From: Crocodylus rhombifer
Taxonomy: Eukaryota; Chordata; Crocodylia; Crocodylidae
NCBI GenBank assembly: GCA_038503035.1
Contig: JAVSML010021659.1
Location: forward strand, 1 to 64,000
Direction: 5' to 3'
Length of the DNA: 64,000 nucleotides
In this document: positions 37,446-50,898 of the stretch, piece by piece
Numbering within the stretch: the first letter of the stretch is position 1
Layout: each line of letters starts with the position of its first letter
Position numbers and translations under genes: made by a program
The notes under the pieces: model-generated
What the model saw: only the letters and a program-made list of their open reading frames with translations
The model's database searches: none
Told to the model about the DNA's origin: nothing

Positions 37446-37890
37446 GAGCAGGAGAGGCAGAGTTTTTTCCTGGAATCCTTTTTGCTGCCTGATCACAGGA
37501 AACTTTGGGCCTCGTAGCTACATTATGCTTAGTTTCCGTATGGAAAAGAATACACTCTATTTTTTGTTTGGCTTGCCTGATATTTTGTGGGGGGACAGTG
37601 TGTTTCTGGCACAGCAGGAGTAACATGAGAAGGAATGATTAAACCAAGTCAGAGTAGAATGAAGTGCTGAGAGAGTTAGATGTCCAAGTGGTCTGTAAAC
37701 TAGCCTCGAGGGCTGATAAATGGAATTCCAAATGCTATACGAACATGATTAAATGGACTCTCAGCTGTTACCCTGTAAGTATCACAGGTCTGAAGTTTTT
37801 TAAACCAAGGTGCTGATATTGGCTGTAGACTTGCGAGAGCTTGCCAGTTACCTTTACTCTTCCATTTTGTTTAGTGCAGTAAAGAAATGA

Positions 37891-38112
<222 letters not shown>

Positions 38113-41100
38113 TAAATGCCAGACTGAAAACTGTCCCCAAAGAGGTTGGGACTTTTGTTTTCCTTAGCTTAACTCATATGCTTTAATTATTCTTGCTTTC
38201 ATAATTTTGCTTTACTTATATATCCTTAATCATTCAGGAGATTTATGATAAAAGTTTAAAGTTACAGTTGATTTTCCAGTGAAAATCTCCATAGAAGAAT
38301 CGTTTAACTTTTCTCCAACCTCTTCCAAATAACTCCTTTCTGGTACCCTGGCAGGACAAGATTTAAGCAAACACCACCCAAATCACAGGTTGGTTTTGTT
38401 ATGTTGTTTGGCAGGACATAGTCAGACATCAAGCTTCACTGACATTTTCCTGTAATGCTTTGGCAACTCAACAGAATAACTAGGGGTGGATGAGTGGGGC
38501 ACCAGCCCTGGGTGATGCTTTAGAGCGTACACCAGAATGGCAGCTCCCGGAGAGCCTGTGCAGCAGTAGCAACCCAGGAGGGGAACCTGAATCATGTCAG
38601 CTTGCACCGGAATATCAGCAGTCCATGTGTGGGGAGGTAGGACTCTTCAGCACTAAGCACCATTGCCCCGTCCCTGCCCCAGCCTACTCTCTAACACTCA
38701 GCTTCCCCCCCCACCCAAGTGCCAAAATTCCTAGTTACAGCTCTGTAACTGGACTAACCTGTAAAAACCTCTCTTAAATCAAAGTATTATTCTTATTTTG
38801 TTGAGTCTGAGGGAAAAGAACATTAACCGTGTCTGAGTCTAACTATTTTTTCTTATTCTTTCAGCCAGGTTGGGAACAACTGCCTTGTTCTGTAGTTTCT
38901 TAGTGTATGAAAAAACTAAGTGTTTTGTAGGCATTGTGAGGATGCTTCCAGCACACTCAGGGAAACTTTAAAACATCACTAGCTAAATACAAAGAAGATA
39001 CTAAAATTGCACCCAGGGCTGGTACCCCAATCACCATCCCTAGGAGAGCTGGTAGTACAATCCTAGTTTATATCCATGGAGCATACTCCCAGCCAGTGGT
39101 GCAACTAGGGCTGCGTGACCCAAGCAGCTGTCTTGGGCATTGAGTGAGGGAGGGGGAGAAGCAACTTGCACGACTGTGCTAGTAGCATGGCAGCGACCAG
39201 CACTGATATAACTTACACCATTGTCTAGTCAGACTGCTACACAACACATAATAGTAAATTCAGCTCCCTTCCTTGAGTTTACCAACTGATGCATAACTTA
39301 AGCTCCCTTATGTCATACCTGAATTGACTTGATCTGCTTAATTAGCCCGACATTAAACTGTCATCTAGTTTTACTATACTTATAGCAAATAAATATAAAT
39401 GCCTTTTGCTTTTGGCATGAATAGCAGTTCTGTCTTTTACAGTCTTCCTGCTTCATTTCTTCAAAAACAGCCAAATTCAACACTTTGCCATCATGACTTT
39501 AGTAACTTGGCACAGGTTCAAGTTACTGCAGTATCACAAACACTAAATTTAGTAACAAGAAGATGGATATAATTAACGATTGTAAAGGAGGAAGGTTCCA
39601 GCTATGCTTTTCTCTGATTTTATCTAGAATTTTTAGAAGTATTTGTGCTGCGCATGAATAAATCTTGCAAACAGAGAAGAACTAAGGAATAATTTTAAAG
39701 GAAGTTTGTTAAAATTTGCCCAAGAATGAAAAACTCCCAGTTTTATTAGCTCCCTCTCTCTCTCCCTCTCACCTTCTAGAAGGGGGAGGTGATTATTTTC
39801 ATTAGAGTGAAAAGAAACTGGTATCTTCTTTTAGTGATAGCTACTCAACATCTTTTCATTTTCATGTTTCCAGTAGTCCTGAGGAACTCTTCCTTGTAAC
39901 ACTTCAAGCCATAGTGGTCAGACTGCTTATTAAATAGCAGACCACTTCCACTGAGCGACAAAGCTGTCTGTATTGTATAAACTGACAGTGAAGAAGAATC
40001 TGGGGTTTGCTACCTTCCAAATGAACATAAACTAGCCTCTTTGTCTCAAATTACCATTTCTGTTGTAACCAAGGATGGAGGTTATCAAAACATATTAGAA
40101 AGCTTTCCATAACACACCATATTCAAGATTAAAAAAACACCAGTCGGCATCTTCCCTTCTCCAGTCCAGAAAGATAAATATGCAGGACCTTATGGCAACA
40201 GTGAGTAGGATAGAATGAAGACACTTACTGGACCAGTTACACAGTCCTAAAATTAATCTTTCTGAAGTCTGAATCTGAGAAAAACACTTCTTTAACTTCT
40301 TTTTTGCTAGGAAATGCTAAAGTGTTTTTTAAACAATGAATTCAAGTTTTGCCACACTCCTGGAAGTATTAATCTCATTTTACAGAGAAGGAAGCTGGGG
40401 CATAGGTGGATTAAACATTCTGTGTTACACTGAAGTCATTAGCAAAACTGTGACCAGAACCCAGATTTCCCCAGCGTAGACCCCTCCTGTACCTACCAAA
40501 CCACTGGTTAACAATGTTTTCAGGGTAAAAAGTTGGTTAAAAAGGAGGCCAGCAATAGGACCCAGCTATGGCTGCTGACTCTTCTTCCAGCTGCCTGGCA
40601 GTGGCATCAGCAAAGCATGACCAGCCATGGCACGGGCTAAGCACCCTGGTCCACAGCTGCAGTGGGAATGAAGCTCTGGGTAAGATCTAGTTCAAAGGCA
40701 GTGAGATGCTGACTCCTGTGCTGGATCATTCTGCCTCTTTTTGCTATTGGCACTCGAGCATTAATATTTAAAATGTGGCCAAATACACAATCATGGGAAA
40801 GAAAACATAGTTATTGCCTGCAAGTCACATGAATTCAGAAATATTTTTAAGGGATACCTATTTATGCCCGTGTACTGACAGAGGTTAAATCTGTATTTGG
40901 TGGTTTGCTCATTCAGTACCATACAAATGCACAGAATTGTGCATTAGCCATGAGGAGTAGCATTTCTCACCCTGTTAAGAACTGTAACTTCAAACAGGAA
41001 CTTAATTCAAGTCAGCCTTCTTGAATCTTTTTGCCAGGCTGCTAAAAATTACCGTAATTTGTAACACAGGAAGCTTGCAAGTTTCAAATTGCAGAAGGCA

Positions 41101-43754
41101 CTTCCCCTTATAAAAGTCAAGGAAAAGTTATTTCATATGCTGGGGAAGAGGACAAAGAGGAAAACAAGCCTATTTAGTTACCATCCCAGCCCTGATTGAT
41201 GGTAGAGAGCCCAGTATCAAATAACATAAACCATCTTCCTTCCTGCATTACTGCTGGTTTAGCAGAGGAAACACTTTAATATTGAGAGAGAGAGAGAAGT
41301 TGGGGGAAAGAGTCTCTTTGATTGTTAAACCAGTACCGGAGAACGAATGAAAATAGTTTGATTTTTGATGTTGTCCTATAGTTAATGGTGCACATTTGTC
41401 ACGTTTCATACAATTCTGACATCCAGGAGATTTAAAAATGTAGTATTTAGTGGCAGCCATTAGGACATAGACTCAAAACAGTGCACTCGCAGACTCAAAA
41501 CAGTGCACTTGCTCAACATTATGGATAAAGCCCTATCTACTGAAAAGCAAAACACAATGCTTAAAAAGGTCAGATTATCCAAGAGAAGTGTCTATATGAG
41601 TATAGACTGCCAAATTTCCATAGGTTAGTGACAACAAATTTCAATCGCTTGAGGTAGGTAGGTTGCAACAGCATGGAGTCAGGAGCAGTGCCTTATAAGC
41701 ATTTGAACACCACCACAAAAAGTGGGATGAGACTGATTCTCATTTCAAGCGCTTCATAAGCAAACGAACATGCTGTCCACCCAGGCATGAGCTCCTCTGC
41801 AACTTATAAACTAAACTAAGCAGGATTTGCCCTGGAGCTGGATGCTTTAATGCCACACTCTATAAGATTGGCTTAAAGGACAGTCCAATACATGAGTGTG
41901 GTGATGCACCATAGGCTGCTGACCACCTCCTCACATGTGCAGCATGCACCCAGGATTAGGAACTTGGAAGCATCAGTGATAAAGCAGTCGTGTGGCTCTG
42001 CCACATTAATGATGTGTAGGGGGAAAATTAAGTATATGAGAGAAGAGAAGATAGCTTGTGGTTGTATTTATTGTGCACACAAAACCCATGTCAAAGTACA
42101 CAATGGGTGTTTGTGTGAGCATATGCCTATCTATACGTACAAAGTTAGCATTGCCGCACTCCCAATGTTACTCCAAGGTAACATTGGGAGGGGAGGGTTG
42201 TGCAGACAAAAGTATATCTGCAACTTTTATGAGAGCATTTTCAGAGATGTTTTGATAATGTCGGACTAAAATGAAAGATATTTACCTTGTACTAGTGAAG
42301 CTGTATACATCTGTCCTAATAATATAGGGACATTCATATATAATATTCAAAAAAGAAGGAATGTCTGTGGTGTGTCTAGGCTTCCATTAGGAATATATAA
42401 TTCTTTATGACAATTAGGTTGACAGTTAAAAAATGTAGGCTCTATAACAAACATTATTTGACTGTTTAGCATTGCATACATGCCGGAGGAAAGAGCATCT
42501 TTTGCTAAACTGATTTAGTGCAGCTAATGCTGCATCGTTTAGGTTCCTGGTTGGGGTTCAGCCAAATATTGATTAATCATTATGGAGTTATGAAATATGA
42601 GCAGAGAAAACAACTGCAATGTCAACAAAATGTCCTTGTATACCTCACTTTTCTTGGGCTCACATTTAAGAGAACATACAAGAGATCATGTCATTACACC
42701 ATGCTTAGAAAGTCCATTTACGTTGTTACCAAATAAAAGACATTTCTGTATTTGTAGATTCTAGAGTTCTTCAGTGAAAATATATATAAAGTTAGCTAGT
42801 GTGTGGGTAACATCAGCCAAATTGTTATTCTCTTAGTTTTTAATCTCACCCACTGGGAGAGGTGACACTGGAGGAAAAGTATTTGGCTAGCAACCTAATC
42901 CATTCCAGTGTCAGGACACTCTTTACATTCCAAGCATTACATCTGTTCTGTAAATAATCTCTGCAAGAGCGAAAAGGGACTATGTTCAATAGTGTGCAGC
43001 CTTAACCATTCAGCTACCTTGACCATGTGCAGTATGGAGAGATCCAAAAGATAAGCGTGGAATTAATTGACTTGGCAGCATAAAAACATTTCTAAAGATG
43101 TTGATTCCTGTTGTTATAGTTTATAGTTGTATGACTATAATTAGTAGAGTTCAGTGATTTGCTTCAGAAATAAAATGAGCAACCCACAATTTCCAATTTG
43201 ACTTTGATAGTGTGTTCAGCTTGCCATACACATCACTATGGAGTGGTTTTCATCAACTTTAAGTGAGAACAAAAATCAAAAGTCTTATAAATAGATTGTG
43301 GAAAGCCTTATAGGAAGGCTTATTACTAAGGAGGACACGTTCAAGCCTTTGGTATCAGGTATTTTCATTAAAAATGAAGACTTTTGAGTATCCTTGATTT
43401 AGTAATGCCACATCTTATAGCCTTGTGCTGCTTTTTGCCTGTTCTCATTCAGAAACCTTTAAGTCACCTTCCAGAAGGTAGCAACATCAGATCTGCAACA
43501 TGCCAGCCTCTAGTCTTTAACAAAAGCATGTAGTAAAGATTGCCCACACATTTTCCAAATGACTTGTGTTCAGATCTTCATGCAGAGAAAGATACCCATT
43601 GTTAAAAAAAAAAGAAAAAGAAATGGATTCATCACACTACCAACATTTTTAATTTCTGCAGGCAGAGTAATTGTGGTTACCAATCACACACCTTTTTTAA
43701 AAAAAAAATAGAAATACTTATAAACACTTTGAGCTCTAAGACTTTCTAGAGAGG

Positions 43755-43965
43755 CAGTTATTCATATTAGTCTGAAGTCAGGCAGAAGGCAAGGCAGGGT
43801 AGGGTGGCATCTTAGAAACTAACACATTCAGAAATACCTAAACTTTCACAGGCAACAGCCTGTTCCGTTAGATGCAGGCTTCTGTGAACGAAAGTGTATG
43901 CATTTCTGAATAAATTAGTCTCTAAGGTGGTGCTGCCCTGTCCTGCCTTCTGCCTAAGATTTTCT
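43755..43965. repeat. Inverted duplication of a retroelement-tail-like sequence
   Basis: The left arm (gtcaggcagaaggcaaggca, ttagaaactaacacattcag) and the right arm (ctgaataaattagtctctaa, tgccctgtcctgccttctgc) are reverse complements over roughly 85 nt with mismatches. The motif tctgaataaattagtctcta resembles tails of reptile Penelope-type or related retroelements. Two opposed copies or a fold-back element would explain it. Confidence 0.55.
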
Positions 43966-45707
43966 AGAAATATTGCTGAAAATTTTCCAGCTTGGTCCAT
44001 CTTTGGGTTCATTTAGTATGTTTACATGTAGAAGTCAGTTACTAAACAGTCCTCAAACAGTGCTGGCAAAAGGATATCTGTACTATATTTCTATTAAGTA
44101 CTACAGGGACAGTAAAAGCTTAGACATTGCACTGTACTGGAGATGTTAAATATCTTCATATAAATGAAGAAGAACATTGAGAGAAAATGTTGGAAAACTG
44201 GTAGGATGTGAAGCCACACGAGGCAGGGACTCTGCTATCAGACACATTTGACCCGTTACAGACCGATGTAAAGCTATGTATAAAAATAAAACAGTATTAA
44301 AACTTTTATATAACATGCTTCATTCCATGATTTCAAACTGCTCATAACAGATGGGGACACTAAGGCTCAGGAAGAGACTTATAAAAGGCCAACATGCATC
44401 AAGTCAGGGATAATGGTAAGAAAAACAATCACTGGTTTCCCAATTCTCAGCCTCCTGCCTTATCCTGCTGGTGCATGCAATAATTGGGTCCTACAAAATA
44501 GGGAATACATATTATAACTAGTTGTTAAATATGAAAACAGGAAGAGATGTCAATGCTATCTGAGACCAATATAACAGTAGAAGTCTAATGTGACCCTAAA
44601 AAAAACAACCCAAATCCTTACCTATATTCTGTGTTGTAATTGTATTGTTCTTTCAGATATGATATTTATCATTCCCCTTAATTACTTTTATGCAGTGGCT
44701 AACAAGAAAATGACAATTACACACACAGAAAAAACTAATTAAAAACCACTCCCTCCCCACAAAAAACCCACAAACATCCAAGGACTGTGCCTAACCTTGC
44801 ACACCTGAGGCTGATAATTGATACAATGACACGGTATATAAAATTACTCGTTATATAATTGACTTGCCCTGTCTGAAATAAGGTATGTGTTGATCTAGAT
44901 GCGGAAGAAGGGGTTCCTGGTTTTCAGAGCAGGAAATGATTAGCATTACCGATGGGCAGCAGGTGTTGGAGGTTTTGACAGATGATCTACTTTGATGCAG
45001 AATTTAGGAGTTTGCTGCTGATGTCATAGTTCAGATAGCCAAATTCAGAGGATGTATCATGCTCCAGAAACTAGTTACAGCCTAATGGACTCAGTTATTG
45101 TGGAAAATCTCCTTGGGAGCACTACAGGAATAAATGGGATACTTCAGAGGCCAGTGCTGTGCCCCCTGAGAACATTGTCATTTGATTCAGCAAGAACAGA
45201 ACTGAGCCCTTGGGTGTCACTGGAGTTTTCACTATGGTGTATGGGGAGGAAAGAGGATTTAGAAACTTATTCAAATTCTCTTTTAAGAAAAATCTCTGTT
45301 CAGAGGGGTTTGGAAACGAGACACAAACCACCATGTCATAAGACATGAATAATAGGAGCAATTCTCGCCTTGCTCTGTCCTTATATGAAGAGAGGTGTTT
45401 CTTGCTCTTGCTTATGTTCTTTCATGTTGACATTAATGCTGAAACTTTGTCATGGGAGAATGGAAATTGATGCCTTTGTAAAAGTTTTCAAACTACTAAC
45501 GTTTTATTACCTAAACAGGAGGCTGGTATTGCCAAAATGAAGGTTTGGGGTTAAATAACTTCCAAATAAACCTAATCAATGGAAGATGAAAGATTTTTTT
45601 TCCCTCTTTTTCATGTTTCAGGTAAACAGTCACTAAAGTTTCATCTCCACATGAAATTAACATTTTCATGCATAGTCACTGTTTAGTTTTGCTGTAGTTT
45701 AAGAATA

Positions 45708-46213
45708 CACAGGGTATATCCCCATGAACATGCACATGCAGGGACAGGTGTTTCCTGTGGGACAAATATGTGCTGCTTCTATTTGTCCCTGGGCACAACC
45801 CTGTATGCATGCTGTGGCATGGCTCTATATGTGTGTGCGGCAAAGGGACCGGGGTGGGGTAGGGGAGGCTGGGACCAGCACCTGTGCTGGCCCCAGCAGC
45901 CTTTCCTGGGGTTTGGGGGGTCTTTTGGGGCAACAGCAGTGCTGAGCCAGCTGCTCAGGGCCTGGCTGCAGCCAGAGTGTGGCTCTGGCCAGCCAGGCTC
46001 CAGTTTCTAATGGCACACACCTCTGCCAAGATGTACAATGCCGGGTTTTTTTAAGTGGCGTGTCTTTTTGAACTGAAGTAAAAAAAACCTGCCGCACTAC
46101 AAATTAGCAGCATGGCACAAAGGTGCACATGCACTGCATGCAGTTTGCAGTACCTCAAACGGGCTTGAGGTGCTGCAAGCCACATATTTGTGCTCCTGGG
46201 GATACGCCCACAA
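45708..46213. mobile_element. MITE-like element
   Basis: The ends agggtatatccccatgaaca and tgctcctggggatacgccca are imperfect inverted copies, about 505 bp apart. The interior is GC-rich in its middle third. It lies in the intron before the 47562 exon. Confidence 0.55.
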
Positions 46214-47561
46214 GGTGAATAAAAGATCACTTTCTATATCTCTGCAATTTTCAACTATTATGGGTCAGCTACAGTTTTGTGTATTATAAATTCCTGCCAC
46301 AAAGGAAGTACAGTGTAGTGGTAAGAGTATTGCACAGAAGGAACGATATTAGCACTGTAAAGTAGGCTTCCTAACAACAGCTTTGTCTAACACAGTCTTA
46401 TTTCATTTCTTTAGCAGCATAAAGTACCCTTCACATAAAAAAAAATGCAGTATACCTCAAATACAAGCTAGCTTCTTGCAGAGATTTTATATAACTATCC
46501 CTAAAGCAAACAGTATGGAAATATATTTGGCCATATCCTACAGGCCATGCTCAAGATTTTGTTAAGCTAGACTCTGGATACTGTAGGTTTCAGTTCTTCA
46601 TCAGGTGAAAATCCTATTACCTACAATAGGAGTTTGGCTTAAAAATGGAACAAAATTTGCAGGACTTGATGCAATGATATACCAAGTAAAAACTCCAGAA
46701 AAACATCCCTGTGCTGCTTTCTAGGACTCTTCCTTACTTCTCTGCAAATCTCACTAGACACAAGGGAAGGCTGGTGCCACTGGATGGCAGACAAATCTCC
46801 TGTGGGAAGTGCGAGTGGAAGTGGTTGGAGAAGGTACTAGAGAAACTCTACCTCTCCTTCCCCTCCAGCCCCCTTTATATTGGTTGAAATACTGCAAATC
46901 CTGGTAACCTGTTTGATGTTGCAGGGGCCTTATCAGGAAGAGGAAATGCATCAAAGGGAAAAATATTGGCTTAGCCTGGTTTGATTTAAAAAGAAATACA
47001 ACCAACAGTAGCCAGGATACGTGAATCAATAAACCCTGTAAATCCTGGTTTCACAAGACTATGAAAAATGATTCTTATAATAATAAGCATATTATGGCCA
47101 TGGTCAGGCCAACTCCAACAGATTTTGAACTTTCTTTACAGCACAACACAAGAATGGTCATTTATAATCAGATGGCTGTGTCCTGCACAATCAAACCGTC
47201 TGTGATTAAAGGTCTTTCAGTCACCCGGGGTATGGGGCAGTTCTGTCCAGATAGCTACCTATTCTGATAAACAAACAGAGGAATCCCAGGCTATTTGAAC
47301 ATCTCATAAAAGGGAGAAGGTGTCTTAATTTGGAATGTCTAAAATATTAAATGATAATTTTTTTGACCCTTTGAATTTTAGATAATTCACATTTCAGATA
47401 ATTAGAATTTACCATTTTCATAATCAAATATTGTGGGCTGTTTATTAATAACGGATTTATTTATTCTATGTTTTTAAAAAGACTCTTCGAATACAGTTGG
47501 CTGTGCAAGGAGGACTGAAGTGCTCCTGATGTGAACTCTATTTGCTTAATCTCCTTCTTAG

Positions 47562-47842
47562 GTATGGCAACAACACTCGGAACTATATTGTGAGAGTTGG
47601 GGATTATCACACACTAGTACCTGAAGAGTACGAAGAAGAAATTGGGCTCCAGCAGATTGTGATGCATAAAGAGTACAGGCCGGAAAGCAGTGATTATGAC
47701 ATTGCTTTAGTGAGGCTGCAGGGACCAGAAGAACAATGTGCCCGATTCAGCACCCATGTCTTACCTGCCTGTTTGCCACTAAGACGGGAGAGACCACAGA
47801 AAACTGCCCCCAATTGTTACATCACAGGCTGGGGCGATACAG
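47562..47842 (+). CDS. PRSS12: PRSS12 exon: protease domain with catalytic Asp
   Basis: The exon runs from YGNNTRNYIVRVGDYHTLV through EEIGLQQIVMHKEYRP to the catalytic aspartate in SDYDIALVRLQG (Asp codon 47698-47700), then HVLPACLPLRRERPQK and CYITGWGDTG. These are the standard mid-domain blocks of S1A proteases. The acceptor is tccttcttag and the donor is tacag/gtaagg, with entry phase 2 and exit phase 1. The following intron is only 164 nt, while the others in the window are 3-16 kb. Confidence 0.96.
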
Positions 47843-48006
47843 GTAAGGGTATGCTAAATACACTCAGATTTTCCTTTGATATTCTGAGAATTGGATTATT
47901 TGTTGAAAGCACACTGAGCAGTTATTTACTGTATTTAACTTGAAATTACCAAACCAGGTTCCCTCATTTAAACATAGATTTTTAGTTATTAGGTCTTTCA
48001 TTCCAG

Positions 48007-48314
48007 GAAAAGCCTATTCAAGAACTTTACAACAAGCTGCCATCCCCCTGCTTCCTAAGAGGGTGTGTGAAGAGCGTTACAAGAGAAGGTTCACAGGGAG
48101 GATGCTCTGTGCTGGAAATCTCCAGGAACAGAAACACGTGGACAGCTGCCAGGGAGACAGTGGTGGACCTCTGATGTGTGAACGGCCGGGGGAAAGCTGG
48201 GTTGTGTATGGGGTGACTTCCTGGGGTTATGGCTGCGGAGTCAAAGACTCTCCAGGTGTCTACACAAAAGTCTCATCCTTTGTACCCTGGATAAAAAGTG
48301 TGACCAAACTATGA
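48007..48314 (+). CDS. PRSS12: PRSS12 terminal coding exon with catalytic Ser and stop
   Basis: The exon encodes KAYSRTLQQAAIPLLPKRVC, then the block DSCQGDSGGPLMCE, then VVYGVTSWGYGCGVKDSPGV and YTKVSSFVPWIKSVTKL, and ends at TGA (48312-48314). The active-site Ser is codon 48159-48161. The Asp of DSCQGDSG (codon 48141-48143) sits six residues before it, at the trypsin S1 position, so cleavage after Arg or Lys is predicted. GYGCG supplies the oxyanion/S1 wall. The acceptor is tcattccag. From IIGG to the stop the catalytic domain has 245 residues, the normal length. No break or missing catalytic residue is seen. Confidence 0.97.
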
Positions 48315-48579
48315 GTCTCCTTACTCAGAAACAGCAAGCACATTAACTGATGTTTTGAGTCAGACAAGGCAGCTTGAACAGCATGGCCAGTGCACAGCTG
48401 GGGCCCACAGTGGGTGGGAATGGACACATTTTTCTGCACGTGTTCTTTTTGTTGAATCAAGGATTTATATTTTCACTACTTTCCCAGTCAGGGATTAATG
48501 TGCAAACACAATTCCTTTATGCTGAGTTCAGGCATTGCATTTTTCCATGTAATATATATACATGGAATATATATACGTG

Positions 48580-48672
48580 CAGTAACACTATATAGAAAAC
48601 TGAACTCAGTGGTACATCCTAGAACCTGAAGCCTAGAGTTTAAAACTACCTGTGTGGCATCTTTGTGACACC
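48580..48672 (+). repeat. Dispersed repeat, copy A (in 3'UTR)
   Basis: The segment beginning gcagtaacactatatagaaa and running to tttgtgacacc is repeated in the same orientation at 52404-52487 with only a few substitutions and small indels. It may be a fragment of an unnamed repeat family or a local duplication. Confidence 0.7.
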
Positions 48673-48742
48673 AGCCTTGTGTGTGTATATTCCTCCATGT
48701 AATATATATACACTGTCTTGTGTGTGACATTCCTCCAGCTTT

Positions 48743-48744
<2 letters not shown>

Positions 48745-48791
<47 letters not shown>

Positions 48792-48801
48792 NNNNNNNNN
48801 N

Positions 48802-48859
<58 letters not shown>
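48745..48859. repeat. (CA)n microsatellite with a 10-N assembly gap
   Basis: A pure AC/CA dinucleotide run is interrupted by ten N at 48792-48801. The N block most likely marks an unresolved microsatellite length. It lies in the PRSS12 3'UTR and is bordered by inverted copies of attcctccagc (48730-48740) and gctggaggaat (48860-48870). Long apparent Cys/Val or Thr/His reading frames here are artefacts of the dinucleotide. Confidence 0.98.
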
Positions 48860-48861
<2 letters not shown>

Positions 48862-50892
48862 CTGGAGGAATGAACTTCATATTACTCCAATATTAGGACA
48901 ATTGGAGAGTTCGATATATCATTTCTCATTTCCCAGAGAAGATGTTCCTGGCAGTTATTCATGCTTTAGGATTCTCTAGAATTATCTGTAACCCACCAAA
49001 TTCCTAATTAATTTGTTTTTAACCATTACCTATTTATTACTGCTGTGAGTTTCAAATCCTAGTTTCTCGATTCTGTGTCATGTTTCTTTCATAAGTCAAG
49101 TCATTTACAGTTCATGTCTGTCATTGGCTCATCTTTAATAACACAGAAGATCTAAAATTACCTCTAGTAATTATATCCCCACTTTTTTTTTTTTTATGAA
49201 CAAGTTCACATGATTTAGCCCCTACCAAAAGAACAAACAACAACTTCAAAGTCGTCAGTACTGTCTAACCTTCCTGAAGAGAAAGTAACTTGTACACATA
49301 TATATTGGCCACATCAGGTTAAAAAAGAGACACATTGGAATTTAAGTAATAAGCAGATTATCATTTCAAAGACATATCAAAAAGGGCACACAGACTCAGT
49401 GGTTTTGGTAGCAATTATACTGTCCCATCCTGATAGCCATCACTAGCTCTGGAGGCACAAAGAACTAGCCTAAAGGCTAAGCCCCCAAATTCTCTCTCTC
49501 TAGTAAAAAATTAACACAGTATCACCCAATAACAGAGTTTATAGGCCTGTGATAGGGGAGCCTTTTTCTCAAACAACTCCAGGGTGTAGTATCTCTATCA
49601 ACACTACAGGGTAAGATTACAATTAGTATATAGACTGCTATCATCAGAGCTAGAATGTGTCCCAGATGCCAAGCCTATGTGGAAAGGTCAATGAGTTCTT
49701 CAGTCAAAATATGATTTTGTAAAAACATCGGGACAGATGCCCTAACAGTGCTCCCTAGTGCTAGTTTGGAGCATTGATTCAGTAAGGCCTGGCAGGAAGA
49801 ACAGAAGATACCCAGTACCAAAACTTGCAATGTACTTCATCACAGGTCTCTCATCCAATTAGTCTCATTTCTAGTTTTGTCATTTTAAAGTTTAGAAACA
49901 CGGGAATATGATGTTACAAAAACAAAGCCCAAAGTCATGTAGATTCTAAACATCTCTTTTCAAAATCCATGGCTAAAAAGAATTGAAAAAGCCCATTTGA
50001 TAGAACAATAAAAAAGTATTCATTTATACTTAGTGTTTTCTTTGCTAGTTCTCTTAAAATATTCACAAGAGTATAGTAACCCTGATGATTTAACTTTACA
50101 TTAAATGAGTATGAGGAAAGCTGCAGTTTCTGATGTGATAAAAATTAGAAGCATCAATCATACACAACCATTTACTTGCCCATAGGAAGTGACCAACTCA
50201 ATTAGCTTCACTGTCACACAGCACATATGAAATATATGACCATAATAATAAAACCCACCAATCACTGTCATGCTTTTTGTAGAATTGTCAGAATTGTCAA
50301 ACTGAAAAACAGAAAATGTACATTCTCTTTTTGGGATGTAGGGCCTTTTCGGCAGTTGTATACAAATATTCTGTTTGTGACTAACACTTCTTAGATGTGA
50401 CAAATGTTTGGTGGGCCAAGGAATGCTTGAGCATGAGAGGTGTGGCAGTTCTGTTAGCAAGTTGTCTCTGCGATTGTACAAAATTGTTAGTTTAGCTACT
50501 ATTTCATTGTGATTTCCGTCCCCAGAAATTCCAGCTGTGGCTCCGCTGTTGGCTTCTGTGTACAAAATGGGGAGCTTGTGCTCATGTTATGATAAATATC
50601 TAGGCGTATTTATGTACCTCTAAAACTATCCAGTACACACCTCAGTTAGCATATACCGTAAGTGTTTTGTGGCAGTATTATCAACTCCTTCATGTGATTT
50701 AATTATTAAAACTTGGCCTCAGTTCATCTCAGACTTTCAAACTAATATTTTCAGGGCCATAATCAGTTTAAATATTGTGTTGGAATTGGTGCTAAATCAT
50801 TATGTACCAGGTGCTTTTATACAACTTTTGCACAACTTTCTGTATTTTTTCATCATATGAATAGTGTAAGATATTGTATGTTATATACTACT

Positions 50893-50898
50893 AATAAA
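50893..50898 (+). promoter_or_regulatory. Candidate PRSS12 poly(A) signal
   Basis: A canonical AATAAA hexamer lies in an AT-rich context, followed within about 30 nt by G/T-rich sequence. It is the last good hexamer before sequence dominated by intergenic repeats. Earlier hexamers at 50007 and 50247 could give shorter isoforms. Confidence 0.4.

Noticed and set aside
48488..48896. Cys/Val- and Thr/His-repeat ORFs
   Set aside because: They are translations of the (CA)n tract, with X residues from the N gap.
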